Assembly (NCBI GenBank): GCA_029168955.1
Contig: JAPDOI010000064.1
Location: 1,178,001-1,242,000 of the forward strand
Origin: Aplectana chamaeleonis
Lineage: Eukaryota; Nematoda; Chromadorea; Rhabditida; Cosmocercidae
DNA length: 64,000 bases
Direction: 5' to 3'
Part shown: piece after piece, positions 52,514 to 64,000 of the stretch
Position numbering within the stretch: the stretch's first letter is position 1
Layout of the letters: every line of letters starts with the position of its first letter
Notes under the pieces: model-generated
Told to the model about the DNA's origin: nothing
Databases searched by the model: none
What the model saw: the letters and a program-made list of their open reading frames with translations, nothing else
Made by a program: the position numbers and the translations under genes

Positions 52514-53878
52514 TATGTACTGTCACATACCTACATCAACGACAACATGGTTTTCCAAATCTCCACGAGAAGTTTAAAGGAGTCCCTAGTTAGTGGGAAG
52601 GCGCGTTGGCTCTTTAAATCTTTGCCCCAAATGTTTGAATTGCTCTGTATAGACTATTTGTGCCCTCCAACAGCCGCAGCATCCGTTTTCGTCGTGGGAG
52701 AGGGAAATTTGACCATACCATTAGTTACTACACAAAAAGGACGTGTTCGTGGGTAAAGATAGGTGGCGTAGGCTTACGTATCACCTGTTAAAAGAACACA
52801 AATAGGGCACAATGAAACGGCGTCGTCTTCGAAGGAAAGATCCTGTGTTTACATTGGTGGCTATCGAATTTCATAAGGACACCCCGTAGGAAGCAGCTGA
52901 GATGACTTCGGCTTCTCAGTTTTTTTTTCTTCCGTGGGAATCCGTATATCTCATAGGAACACTGGTTTGTTTGTGTGGCGAATCATTCCAGCTGCATCGT
53001 CCTCTTCATAAAAAGCATTTTACCGCAAACAACCCCTGCGCTCAACAGCACGTTAGCCTCTGAAAATTGCATACATAACGGATGAGAGAATTGAGGCGCG
53101 TGCAAGTGGTGAAATTGTGGCTAATCGCATGGTCTGTCAAGCAGCATCTATAAAATAACGTCGATCTGATATTATTACTGTTTGGCAATACTAATACGGT
53201 GCCTGTTATGTACATAAGTGGAGACTATATGTTTTTGTTGAACCACGGGATGAGTGTTGCAATCAGAATGTTTTTGTGGCACAAGGAGAGCAGGAATCTG
53301 ATTGCACTGGCGTCTCCCATGCAGGCAAAACCACTAGAGCTGTGCGTTAATCAATGGAAAATTGTTAGTTGGAAAATTCGACTTTCTGCGAAACCGCTCG
53401 TAATTGAAGTTTGCTGAAAGCCGATGTGTGGCAGAATCAGGACTATTACTAACTGCTCTTTCGGAATAGGAAAACACCGGTCTGCGGTTCGTGCCCAACG
53501 ACACTAAAACTTCATTTGCTCAAAATTTGATACTGTACAGGAGAGTTATCGAATTAAAAGGAAACACTCGGAAATCGAAAAAGGATAGGAGGACATTCAG
53601 TTTTATACAAAGGTCAATTGCGCATGCTCCATTACTTTGAGAAATGATAACTGCTTCGATTATCAGTGGTTCCACGCGTTTGGAACGTACAGTAGACGAG
53701 AATCCTTCTGCATTGATTCTACTGAAGTGAATAATAAAAAATATACATTCCACTGAAGTCTCCGGAATAATTATACGACAACGATACATTCTAATCAAAA
53801 GTTCATCTGGTATTAATTGCAAGAGTTGGGTCGGTAACATTGGGAGAATGTATCATACTCGAATTTGCTAGCAGGTCG

Positions 53879-54075
53879 TTAAAGGCATCGTACGCGCTGA
53901 AAACGTCTCACCGTTTTATGGGTTTGAATGATTGACTGGACCCATCTAAGCATGTATGGAGAGTTTTTTCGGGTCAAAAACGCTTTATTGTAAAGAAAGA
54001 TAGTTCCGAATGCCCAAAATTCCGTCAAAAGAGGCCGGCACTCCGTCAGTCATCTGACACAATTTGCTGTCAGCC
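53879..54075. repeat. Partial MITE, subfamily C
   Basis: TTAAAGGCATCGTACGCGCTGAAAA and the following text parallel the left arm of 2389-2848 (ttgaatgattgactggacc, aagaggccggcactccgtcag). The right arm is missing. Confidence 0.65.
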
Positions 54076-54704
54076 ATCATATAAGTAAATGATCAACAAT
54101 TGATCCAGCACAACTGAGGGGAAGTTGATAGAATATGCTTTACGAGTACGTGAAGGATGACTTTTGCACATACATCAGTTCACCTGTCCTTCCCCACAAA
54201 TCTCCTGGAAGAAGGATGAATTACATTCGATCGTGAGATTATGGATCAACACAGCGATTCCTGGCGATCGACTCTTCTTTTCTTAATGGTCGATCGAGAA
54301 AACTTCGGTCCGAAAAAATAGTTTTCAATGATTTTTTCGCAGTTTTTCGAGGTAGCTGTCATGTAGGGATGTAGAGCTTCCATTATATATGGAAAACTCA
54401 AAAACGAAATCCATCGTGAACGATGCCTTGAATCTCTGTGAAGAAGCCAGGGATCTAATTGCGAATCCTGAGGACTCTGATACCGCTAGGGTTTTTGAAC
54501 GGACCACTAATCCACCATTGCTCTATGGTAAATCTGTCCTTATTCATACCCTTAGCATGGTAAAGGAGCGCCCAAGATCATGCATGATTTCTTTTCTTTT
54601 TTAGATGTCCATAGCGATTAGGATAGCGACGCTAGTAGACTCGTACGGCCCATGCTATAACGCTTACTCCGTCGGAAGTGCTTGAAACGAGCCAAAATGA
54701 CCGT

Positions 54705-55181
54705 TTAAAGGCACAGTCCAACCTCAGGGGTAATTTTTGATTTTATGGTTCGGTCGCCGTGTATAGCAACCCTACCAAGCGCGAAATCTAAATTCGCCCA
54801 AATAAGCGAGAAAAGCTAAGAAAAAGCCGACCACGCCCCCTTGAAAGAAAAAATGGGTAACGCCCACTTGCAAGATTCCGATCTCAATAGGGAAGAGACG
54901 CGCTAATGATTTTATTCGAAATCTATGTTCTTCCATTTCTCTTCGGTCTGGCTTTATAATGTGACCTAACTGAGAGCGATGGCTGCGATTAGCGAGAAAA
55001 TACAGGCTCGAGACAACTCGTCCGCGAACTTTTCGTAGTTGAAATTAAAAGACTTAAGAGAGCTGTAACTCCGTTTGTGGTGAGTTCTGAGCGATTCTGG
55101 TGACACCATTGTGATCGGCGTGAAATTCTCTCCAAGATAGGTAAGAAAACGGTCGATTCTGAGATTGGGCTGTGCCTTTAA
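54705..55181. repeat. MITE, subfamily B
   Basis: Starts TTAAAGGCACAGTCCAACC and ends GATTGGGCTGTGCCTTTAA, TTAA at both ends. The interior resembles the 27780 copy in layout (for example tcgagacaactcgtccgcg), though diverged. Confidence 0.78.
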
Positions 55182-56778
55182 GAGGAACAAATTTTTGTTG
55201 TGTTCGTTTTGAAGGGGTGGAGTTTGGCGAAAAATGGGCGGAGTCTTTACGCTTTGTTGGCTCGTAATGGGTTGCATAGGGCCATTTTTGCCATTGGCTA
55301 TGTGATTCTATTGTTGTCTCCATCGCAACCGCTTTTGCGAACATGTGTGCTGCCTTTAATGCCCATTTGATCGCTGACCCATTTTGAATCATTCTGTTCG
55401 CGCTGGTCCGAAATTGCAAAAATTTCTGTTTTGTACTCACCTCTTACACTCACCTCTCCAAGGACCTCGAAGTTTTTTTGCTGTGAAAATTGTTTTTCTT
55501 TTATTTCATACGCAATCCCTCATCGTTGCGTTCGGAACGCGGTATACCATTGAGATGATCTGAATGTTTCTAACAAGAGGTTTTCCTTGGTTTTCTTGTT
55601 TCCATCTCGAGGGTTTTCACTACAAACTTCAAAAGCAGCATATACGCTCGAGAATGAAATGATTCTACGAAGGTTTGAACCCACGGCTGAGTATGGGCCC
55701 CTGATAACTTGAGGGGGTGCATACTGAATGATGCAGAGAGGGCAAGAGGGGGTGCCTGAACGGAGTCACCAGAAAATACCAAGTGTCTGGTTTACTGAAT
55801 TTCAGAAAAACATTGCCGACAAGTATTTGTGTTAAATTTCCTTTTTTTGATTTCCGCTTTTTCTCATATGAATACTTACTGAATATAAATTCTTGAAAGT
55901 TCCACAGCTATTGCTGCAATAACTAATATGTTCTGTCAAATGTATTTTTGAATAACTTCATGAAGGGCTAGTTAAATTGTGTTTGATTGTTCTGAAAAAG
56001 GAAAAAAAAACATTCTTTTGTGATGTAGGATTTATGTGAAGCCCCAGATCGCACGGCAGGTTCTGACTGATCGCCGCATTTTGATGGATACAATTCGGGT
56101 TTTTTAGTTCCTATGCTTAATATGAATCCTCCTTTGTTTCTACATCTCAAAGAATGTGTTTTCTCTATCAGGACAATCAGACACGGTACAACTAATCCTT
56201 CATAGAGTTCTTCAAAAATACATTTGACAGAAAACATTAGTTATTGCAGTGGTATTAGTCCTGTCGTTGTGTGTAACTGTTGAATCAATTTGAGAATTTT
56301 TCTCTATCTTTTCTCATAACCTACCGTCTTACAATTTTTCTTCATTACATTCGACTCAAGTTCTAAAGTTACTTTGCCTCTGCTGTTGAAATTGGCTGAA
56401 TTTTCCATTGTCAATGCTTTTTTTGGAGACTTGCTTGTCAAAATCAAAATCAGGTTGTCAACATCTTGGCTGCTGTGCTTGGCTACTATTAAAACAGCCT
56501 ATTTTGATTTCCCAAAGAGGGGGCTAAAATGTACCGAATTAAGTGGGGGGGGGGGGGTGCATATTCAAAACCGCCTTCCCGGAACGCGTGCCCAGCCCTG
56601 TTTGGAGCTGGTACCATTGTAAAGTGACGAAAAAAAAACACGAAAATACGATGCAAATGAAGAAATAAAGGGTTGTTTTTGCATAGGGTTGGAAGCGGGC
56701 CAGTTATACACCGCACCATACACCTGTTAGCAAAACTCTACTATACCGCTTAAGTAGTTGGAACATGAAAAAACCAGC

Positions 56779-57004
56779 CAAAGGGACCGTGTTCCAGCAA
56801 TCTATTTCCACGAGTTCGTTTTGAGGAGCGGGAACTGTAAAGAAAGTGGGCGGAGACTGATGTTTTGCCGGCTCAGTAAGGCTAATACTGATATTTTTTA
56901 CCTGCTTGTGACGCTTCTAGCGGTTTGAGCGTGCTATTAGGAGTTGTACGACCCGCTTGAAGTCTTATTTCATCGACTTTGGCGAGCGTAAATGCTGCCT
57001 TTAT
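56779..57004. repeat. Dispersed repeat, copy 2
   Basis: Parallel to 49205-49438: ggaccgtgttcc, gaggagcgggaactgtaaagaaagtgggcggagactg and gtttgagcgtgctattaggag. Family unknown. Confidence 0.6.
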
Positions 57005-58382
57005 TTAGTGGTGGCATAGCGTTTTTCCTAGCCAAATTCCTTCTTTAGAAACCGAAACTCTATACGTTTCTAGACGGAGCGTGTACGGGTGTTGCAGCGT
57101 TTCGTGGGGTTTCCCCCATCTCCAGTCACCCAGCCAGCCACCACTTCCCGCGGCCAGCCTATCGACCTCGTCTTGCGCAATTGAGTTTTCTCCTTTGATG
57201 GTCTTCGTCTGTCGGCATGCAATCCGTCCGAAATGAACCAGACTCATTTCGCCCTCGCCGGCCGGTCGGCTGTCACGACGATGACGACGAGAAGGGACAG
57301 AGGCCAGACTGAGAGTAAAGATCGAGACAGTTGCCATTCCCCTCACGTCGGCTAATATGCTATTAGAAATGCGCTTCATTTCTCAATAAGGGAGCATTGG
57401 GAGCAGCTACTGCAGCTAAAGCTCTAGAGGCAGTGTTCTGGCTTGAAAAAAAATTAGTCGAAATCTACAAGAATTATCTCTGGTCTGAAATCAGCTGAAA
57501 AAAAACTGTGAGAGTTCCAATTGTTAAAAAAACCTCGAGAGTTGGAATTACTGAGACTAAAAATTTTGAATCTCCTCATAGATGCGCAACTCCGCCCCTA
57601 AAACTCCTTGTCCAGTGCTTTGTTCGGTCAAAGTTCTTCAGTATGCATACTCGCAAAGCAAGCCCGAAAATGTGAAGGCTAACCTAATGAAAACAAAAAA
57701 ATCCCTAACAGACTATGTCGAAATCCAGTGTTTATTGAGTAAATATTGCAAACTTTACCCCAAATGAGGCTTCCGCTCAACTTCCAGTACGCTGAACCAA
57801 AAAAAAACTGAGAATACTTGAAAACTATATTTCAACACGAACACGGCTTTTAACAAGGCTTTCCTGTCTACGTGTGGACATATTTTTTTTGGTACGTATC
57901 TACTATTTCCTCGCTACCTCACCGCTAATACGGGAACTCAGGATCCCGCGAATTACGCTGGTGAGAGCTAGCTACATAGAGTAAGAAAAAATTCTTGAAA
58001 CTGAGTAGTTTGGAATCACGGCGAAATGTGAGAGATGTGTGTATGGTGTTCAAGATGATATCAAAAATCATGAAAGTTGATGTTTCACAATTTTACACTT
58101 CATTACCTTCACGGACTCGTGGTGATTCAGTAAAAATTTCCTATAGAAAGCCGAGATTAAATGTTAGGGCATTCAGCTTCACCTGTCGAGCGGGGTCTGC
58201 GTATGTGTCCCTAAGGCATGGGCTACAGCCTATCCCTCAACTTTTCGGACAGTTCAACCATTTGGCAAGAATCAAGATTTTTTTTCTGAGTAGAACTGCG
58301 GTTTATGGGCATCCGTTGTTGTCTTTTGTTTCATTTGCTACGTTTTCTTATCTGGCGTATCTCTTAAAGTACGTAATAAATC

Positions 58383-58447
58383 ATTACTATTGTTATTATT
58401 ATTACTATTATTATTATTATTGTTATTAGTATTAGTATTATTATTAT
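58383..58447. repeat. TTA microsatellite, imperfect
   Basis: About 65 bases of tta/att units with occasional gtt and act interruptions, directly before the dispersed repeat at 58443. Confidence 0.9.
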
Positions 58448-58600
58448 ATAGCCTAGCTCCCTCATTTTGAGCCGGTCGAAGTGAGGCTTATCGGGCTTAT
58501 CATGTCAAAATTTCCTTACCAGTGTTATATTTTGCCTTGACCGACCGCTTCATAGCTTGCTCCGCCCGGACTCATCCGAGCAAGCTCGGCTATATGTCTC
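58443..58600. repeat. Dispersed repeat, copy 2 (see 17311-17460)
   Basis: Contains tagctccctcattttgagccg, gttatattttgccttgaccga and cggactcatccgagcaag in the same order as copy 1. Confidence 0.7.
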
Positions 58601-59212
58601 ACAGGACTGGGGTTGTAGATTTTTAGAATCGGCCGCTTCAATAATAGTCGCTGAATCGCGTTCGTATCCTTCTGTTCTTCTACATCGAGGAACACCTCTG
58701 TACTTCAATTCATATGACACTCGAAGTGACATGTACAATTTTTTTAAGGTTGTCTCAAGATTTAAAGGCAGAGATGAAAGCAGGGGTGCAAAACCAACAC
58801 GAGAGACAATCTGTTTGACGTCATAGAAATTACTGCTCGCACAGAATCCAATATTTGCTGTTTGTATTGTCGTTTCTACTTTCTTGTTGGGACCTCAAAG
58901 CACCGAGGCTTCTTGAAGCTATTTGACCAGACGCAAAATCAACGGGAGAAATGCGGTCTGAGATTTCCGAAGAGTTATGTTTAAAAAGAATGAAACTCGG
59001 TCTTGAAGACAGGACAATGCTGATGATGTTGCCAAAATTGCCGCAAAAAGAGTTGTGCATGGGATCAGCGGATATACTAGCAAACGGATGAAAATAACCC
59101 ATTTGTGCGATTGCGTATGTAAAATAAGCTCTTGTTTTTGAGAAAGCTGAGTTTTTTCTCTGCTCCTAACGAGATTCTCTATTTGGTGATGTTAACATCG
59201 AAAAGGGAAGGC

Positions 59213-59677
59213 TTAAAGGCAATGTTCACGATGAAAAACTATCTAGTTTTTAGACAGAAACGTGAGCTTTGGAACCTACTGATGAAAACAATGAAGAGGG
59301 AATCGCGAAAAACCATCGGGAAGTGGGTGAAAATCGCGTGGGCCAGTCAACCCGTTGAGCCATCCCGCCTTCCAAAATAATCCTTTCTGAAAAGCTTGAA
59401 CACGTTAGCAGCCGGTCAGCAAATGTAATGGCTCCGATAAGTAGCAGTGGATAAGGTGTATCACTTTATCACATGGAAAGGCTTCATTCCTTCACATCGG
59501 TCAATCCTTACATTCTCAAAAATATGAAGTCACACAAGAGACCCTGTTTAGGCGAAAAAAGTGCTTTCCCGTCACTTTCTGCAATTCTTCCTGACGCTAC
59601 TGTCACAGTAAGCTCTTGTCCTATCATAATCTGTAAGAATCTGAACATGCAGAATTTACCGTGAACACTGCCTTTAA
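59213..59677. repeat. MITE, subfamily A
   Basis: Starts TTAAAGGCAATGTTCACGATG and ends CCGTGAACACTGCCTTTAA with TTAA on both sides. Confidence 0.78.
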
Positions 59678-61577
59678 GTGGTTTAAGATGTTGGGTTTGT
59701 AGTAGAAATGTGTACCACTCAAGGGTTGTGCACATTAAAGAGGCAGCTTCGTTTCACTGCTATTTGCATGGTGTTTATTATTATGAAAAGGTGATAGGAT
59801 CGGGGGGATCAGCTAAATTGTGGGGGAAGAAAGTGCATTTGCCACGGACTTCGTTTTCCGAACACTGAAATTCTGCGATAAATAACGCAGTTTCTACTGC
59901 AAATCACGTAGTTCTAGTTCTTTCATACATACGTAGTTCAGTGTAAGCGCAGTAGATGTATGCAATCACGCCATCAGAGCAGATTATTGCAGCGCGTATG
60001 TTTGGGGGCAGAGTTTCTTTCCCATAGAATGTGAGGGGGAAAATACAACATTTGCCTGATTTGTTTTTCCTTAAACCTTGCAATCGGAGCGATAAAATAT
60101 GTTACCGTGTGTTGACAGTTTGATAACGGAAATTCCTCAGCACGGTGAGGGTTGATGGATAAGACGTATTGTGATGGACGTAAGGGTCCGTATGGCTCCT
60201 GGAATGAAGCATCAGAAAGAATAATTAGCGAAGAAAAAGGCGAGTGTCGTTACAAGTTGACTAATCGACTATCCGAATGGCAACGGAGTGTGAGAGAGGT
60301 GAAAAACCCTGAAAGGTCTAATGAGAAGCATCTGAGAATGAATGATTGGGGCAAGAGGGCGAAATGTATTGAAGTAACTTGAGACGTAACTGAATGGCAA
60401 AAACCGCCGATTGTGTTGTTGAGAGCGCAAAGGGCCACGGCGGACGCCCACTGGGCTCTCGTCGTCTGTCGAGATGGCGTTTTACACAAACTAAAATAAC
60501 TAGTTGCAAAATAATGAATAGGTCCCTCTGAGATTTTCACAATATCAGTGTTTTCGCTTTTCCATGTACGTGTGTTGCTGGAAAACATTTTAAATCACTC
60601 GTTGAACAGCACTCTATATTGTAGTTCCTACCTCCTACAGAGCATCTCTAGCAACGGTTTCTGTGCAAATCACTGAACTGAATACAGTAGGATCTTAGCC
60701 AACATGCGAATTCTCACATGCAGACGGATTATTCGAGTATACCGTGTGCAGCGCTTTAAATTCTACACAAACATTGAATGCCTGGTCTTTGCGCTACTGG
60801 TGCTCAAGCAGTGGCCCTGAACAGGCAGCTATCAGACTTGCAAATCAAACTATCTGGTATCTCTGAGAGAAATGAGAGATTTCTCCATAGTCCACAGACA
60901 CTATTCGAGGTAGATTCCGTTCACCAGTTCTTCACGTGAAACAATGCTTCGTACACTTTGTGCTCATAAAGTCCTGAAAAAATAGGCGAAAATGCGCTGC
61001 TCTCAGTGATTTGGTTTCATGGAACTATGCTAGTTGTCCGCGACGACGAAAGGGACATAGTTGGTTACGACAGGGGAGTACTTGGAAGTAAACCTCAAGT
61101 GGAAAAGTATATTATGCAAGGCAGTGTTCTTCAAGTTCGAGAACGAATAATGTTATTGGAAAGAAGCAACAGAAATCTGAAAGTTGCAAAAGATGTGTAC
61201 AAAAAACGTTTCATTGTCCTAAGAAACAATTCTTTTTAGACCATAGCGATGGACTGAAATCACCTGATACTTCTGGGACGCTTTTTGCAATTCCTTCGTC
61301 ATCTCAGCTCTTCCTGGCACCGAGCAAGTGAATAATTTGAAAAGAGGAAATCGTGGACACTGGCTTCAAAGCTGAATTTTGCGCTCTTGGTGCTCTTTGC
61401 TCTTTTTCTTACAAACCCAACGCCTCCAGGACCTAACGAGGAATTAAGGGGTTCTTTCTCTCACAGCTCAGACACAACAGACCCTCCCTAGTGACTTGTA
61501 TAGTCATGGAGGTTTTCTGTGGCGGAACCCTTCTAGAACGTCTTACAAAGTATCTGGTATATAGTCTCCTCGTAGAA

Positions 61578-62567
61578 TTGAAGGCAGGGCTCGCGATAAA
61601 AGCGATTCTCGAGTTTTTCTTATGAGAATGTAGATTTGGTCATCACAAAACTAAAGATAAGTAAAAAACCCGAAAATTTGCGGGAAAAAACGGTCAAAAA
61701 CGAGGTATGACGGATAAGTACTGGTGTCGGCCGGCCCTCTAATTAACGCGAATTTCCTTAGTGCTTGTCTACCAGCCAAATATTTTTATTTTGCTCTTAA
61801 AGTAGTCAGTAGTCTCCAAAAAACGCAAAAATTACTTAAGAAGTAGAATAGAAAATGACAAACCAGGCATTTATAAAAATCTCGATAGTTGGGGGCGGGA
61901 GGACACCAAGCACTGACTTGTTCCTGAGCGTTTTTTCTCAAAATTTTCACTTATTTTCACTTTTGTGATGGCCAGATCTACCTTTCCATGATGATAGTTC
62001 AACAACCGAGTTTATCGAGAACTTGAAAGGCAGTGGTCGGCTCAATTATGCTCGTCTTCATATCCTCTCTGAACCCTTTTCCGGGTATAGAGTAGTAGAA
62101 CCTATAAGGAAAAAGTCGCGAAAAAACGCTGTTCCTGGCCAAATTTGAAGCCTGAACTTCCTTGTCCTTTGATGTTGGACGAGCCCACCCCACATCATCG
62201 GCATCGATGATCTCTAGTATCAAGAGCATCAGCTGGCTTGAAATTGATTTTCAATCAATGAACCTTCGAATTTATGTACACATCTAGTCAAAAACATTGG
62301 TTGAAGTGCTTGCTTTCATTTTTCAACTGTTTATTGGGTAAATTTGCATAAATTTCTTCCTCTGAGTGTCGATGATTTTCGACTGCTTGGCATGAGACTG
62401 TGATCTTTCTGTGCACGTGTGCACGAACTGGAAGTTTAGGGTCCTAATAACTCTAATCCTAGCCCGTTTTTCACCACTCTACCTTCATTGTTTTTGAGCT
62501 GTTTTTGCCCTGAGCTGATTCTTGTAGTTTTTTCTATAACGTTTTTCATCGTGACCACTGCCTTTAA
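61578..62567. repeat. Longer subfamily A-related element (about 990 bp)
   Basis: Left end TTGAAGGCAGGGCTCGCGATAAAA and right end CATCGTGACCACTGCCTTTAA are diverged inverted copies of the subfamily A terminus. The left TTAA has become TTGA. No transposase frame inside. Confidence 0.5.
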
Positions 62568-62947
62568 GTTTAGTGTATGGACGGGACCACGGAGGTTCAT
62601 CGTCGCGCGCGACCAAATCCCCACTGGCAGGTGAAGTCTCGAACGCCGTAAAGTTCGCCGCAATGGTCGCGCCTCGTCTATTAATTGTACTGCACTTTTC
62701 TTCAAAGAGACCATACCATATAGGGCAAACCGCAGTTCAATTATTTGTTCCCAGGAGTGTTTGATTATTATGTCCACATTTGTGGGAGGAGGCTTGCATG
62801 AGCTGGTGGTCTGCCATCACTAAAGGTCCCTTTCACATTGTCTAGGAAGTTCTTCCACGTAATTTCTGTCACTTATCGCTATTGTGAGAGTCAAATATGT
62901 ACTTTAAGAAAGAACACCCGATAACTGTGTTGTTCGCAGACTCTGCC

Positions 62948-63205
62948 TTCAAAGGCACAGTCCGAGCTTGAAATAGTTTTTCATCTGTTTTCCTGCTCAT
63001 CTTCAAGACGGGTCTACGCTGGTTCCAATGCTGTCTCTGGAATCTTACGAAACCCTCAGGGACGGAGTTATGTTCCCTCAGAGATTGCCTAGAATTGAGC
63101 GGTGTTAGCGTGGTGGACGAGTTGTCCGTATAAACAGGGTGAAGCTACTTCGCGAGTATTTGGAAATATCAGATTTTGTCCTTTTAGGTGGGACTGTGCC
63201 TTTAA
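62948..63205. repeat. MITE, subfamily B, short copy
   Basis: Left end TTCAAAGGCACAGTCCGAGC (TTAA changed to TTCA) and right end GTGGGACTGTGCCTTTAA. About 258 bases, the smallest copy in the window. Confidence 0.7.
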
Positions 63206-63240
63206 CGCTTAAGAGACCGCCTGCTCCACGGCATATTTCC

Positions 63241-63311
63241 ACAGCGGACCGGTGCGCTCCACGGCAAATCGTTTCCGTGGGTGCGCAGTGTGGACACGCG
63301 GTCCGCTGGGA
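63241..63311. repeat. Short palindrome
   Basis: cagcggaccg and cggtccgctg are reverse complements around about 50 bases that also contain ccacggcaaatcgtttccgtgg, an inner near-palindrome. Confidence 0.6.
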
Positions 63312-64000
63312 ACCATTTTGATCGGAGCAGGCTTTCATACTTAGGCAACCAGTATTCCTTTTCTACTCCACCTGAGAGTATGTCGCTCCACAGAGATCTG
63401 GGTTGAGGCCATGGTGAAGCAATGATCCACCGCTTTTTCGCGGACCTGCTTTTTTTTATTTTGGAAGTTATTCCAGCTTTACATGCACAAGGCTGGTAAC
63501 GAAATAAGCGTTCGTTTGTCTTCTTCTAGAATTTTCTTCAGGTTACAGCTAATGGTTAGGATTGAGCCGTGCTAGGCCGACCCGGAGTATTGAAAATTTG
63601 AAAAATGAACAAACTTCTCCTTTGTGATGCCCAAATAAACCTCATGTAGAACTTTCGGCGGACTCAAATACTTTGATCTACCAAGTTGTCCAATTCGACC
63701 GACAGAAACTTTATCAGAAATCTCAAAATGGGAATCAAATTCATGATCAGCACCCCCTCCTCCCCAATGGCCACGTGAGCGAAGTCGCACCAAAGCCTGA
63801 AACGTTTACAAACGGATAACGAACGACAGATGCCAGCGAAGCTTTAGAAAACTCTGAAATATACACCACTTCATTGTTCAGCGCCTCCAAACATACCCCG
63901 TAGTTTAATTTCAGTAAAATTTTAAGCACTGAACTATCTCTAGGTTTTCACCCCTTTCCCCCCAAGTTACCCCCCACTCAAAATTTAGCGAAAATTTAAA

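Larger units (their letters stand above)
52516..64000. other. 11.5 kb with no recognised gene
   Basis: Only repeats could be supported. Open frames at 54389-54604, 60152-60382 and 61006-61239 (plus) are protein-like in composition, but have no family motif and no confirmed splice context. No further kinase exon was found. Confidence 0.45.

Overview
This is eukaryotic DNA, almost certainly from a nematode and probably a strongylid (hookworm-like) parasite. The evidence is one gene cut into more than 40 short exons, introns that are often only about 50-60 bases, pyrimidine-rich TTTCAG-type acceptors, many short inverted-repeat elements and a mariner element. The genus is inference. No bacterial features, rRNA genes or intact tRNA genes were seen.

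Region 1 (about 0.9-31.4 kb, minus strand) is one very large gene for a rootletin/CHE-10-type coiled-coil protein of the ciliary rootlet. I traced 39 consecutive internal exons from 23335 down to 4811; every junction uses GT...AG and every phase agrees (about 2,050 codons). Two more exons, 31062-31345/31356 and 29164-29308, join in frame and give a Ser-rich N-terminus. Their link to the 23 kb exon is not resolved; one candidate exon lies at 24011-24117. At the 3' end there are two possible C-termini: a stop at 4618-4620, or a further exon at 875-1158 with SVYGG/RDS repeats. The large introns are full of repeats.

Region 2 (about 42.0-48.6 kb, plus strand) holds four exons of a type II phosphatidylinositol 4-kinase: the GYLSEAG block, the [10 protein letters not shown] to VLDYVIRNT block, the DRGNDNWLIKY catalytic loop and the [17 protein letters not shown] block. 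The N-terminal ATP-binding lobe and the C-terminal YPFYW... part were not found, so the gene is partial or fragmented here. A convincing minus-strand exon at 47734-47974 sits inside one of its introns.

Region 3 (about 48.6-64 kb) has no gene I can name. It holds a nearly perfect 418 bp palindrome with a tRNA-like sequence in each arm, a complete mariner with perfect 30 bp terminal repeats and a transposase broken by one frameshift, and several MITEs.

Across the whole window the main repeat theme is a set of TTAA-flanked inverted-repeat elements whose ends all begin TTAA(A)GGCA. They fall into at least three subfamilies by their next bases (GTGTTCACGA, CAGTnC, TCGTACGCGC). Two of them lie back to back at 27.3-28.3 kb and share one TTAA.
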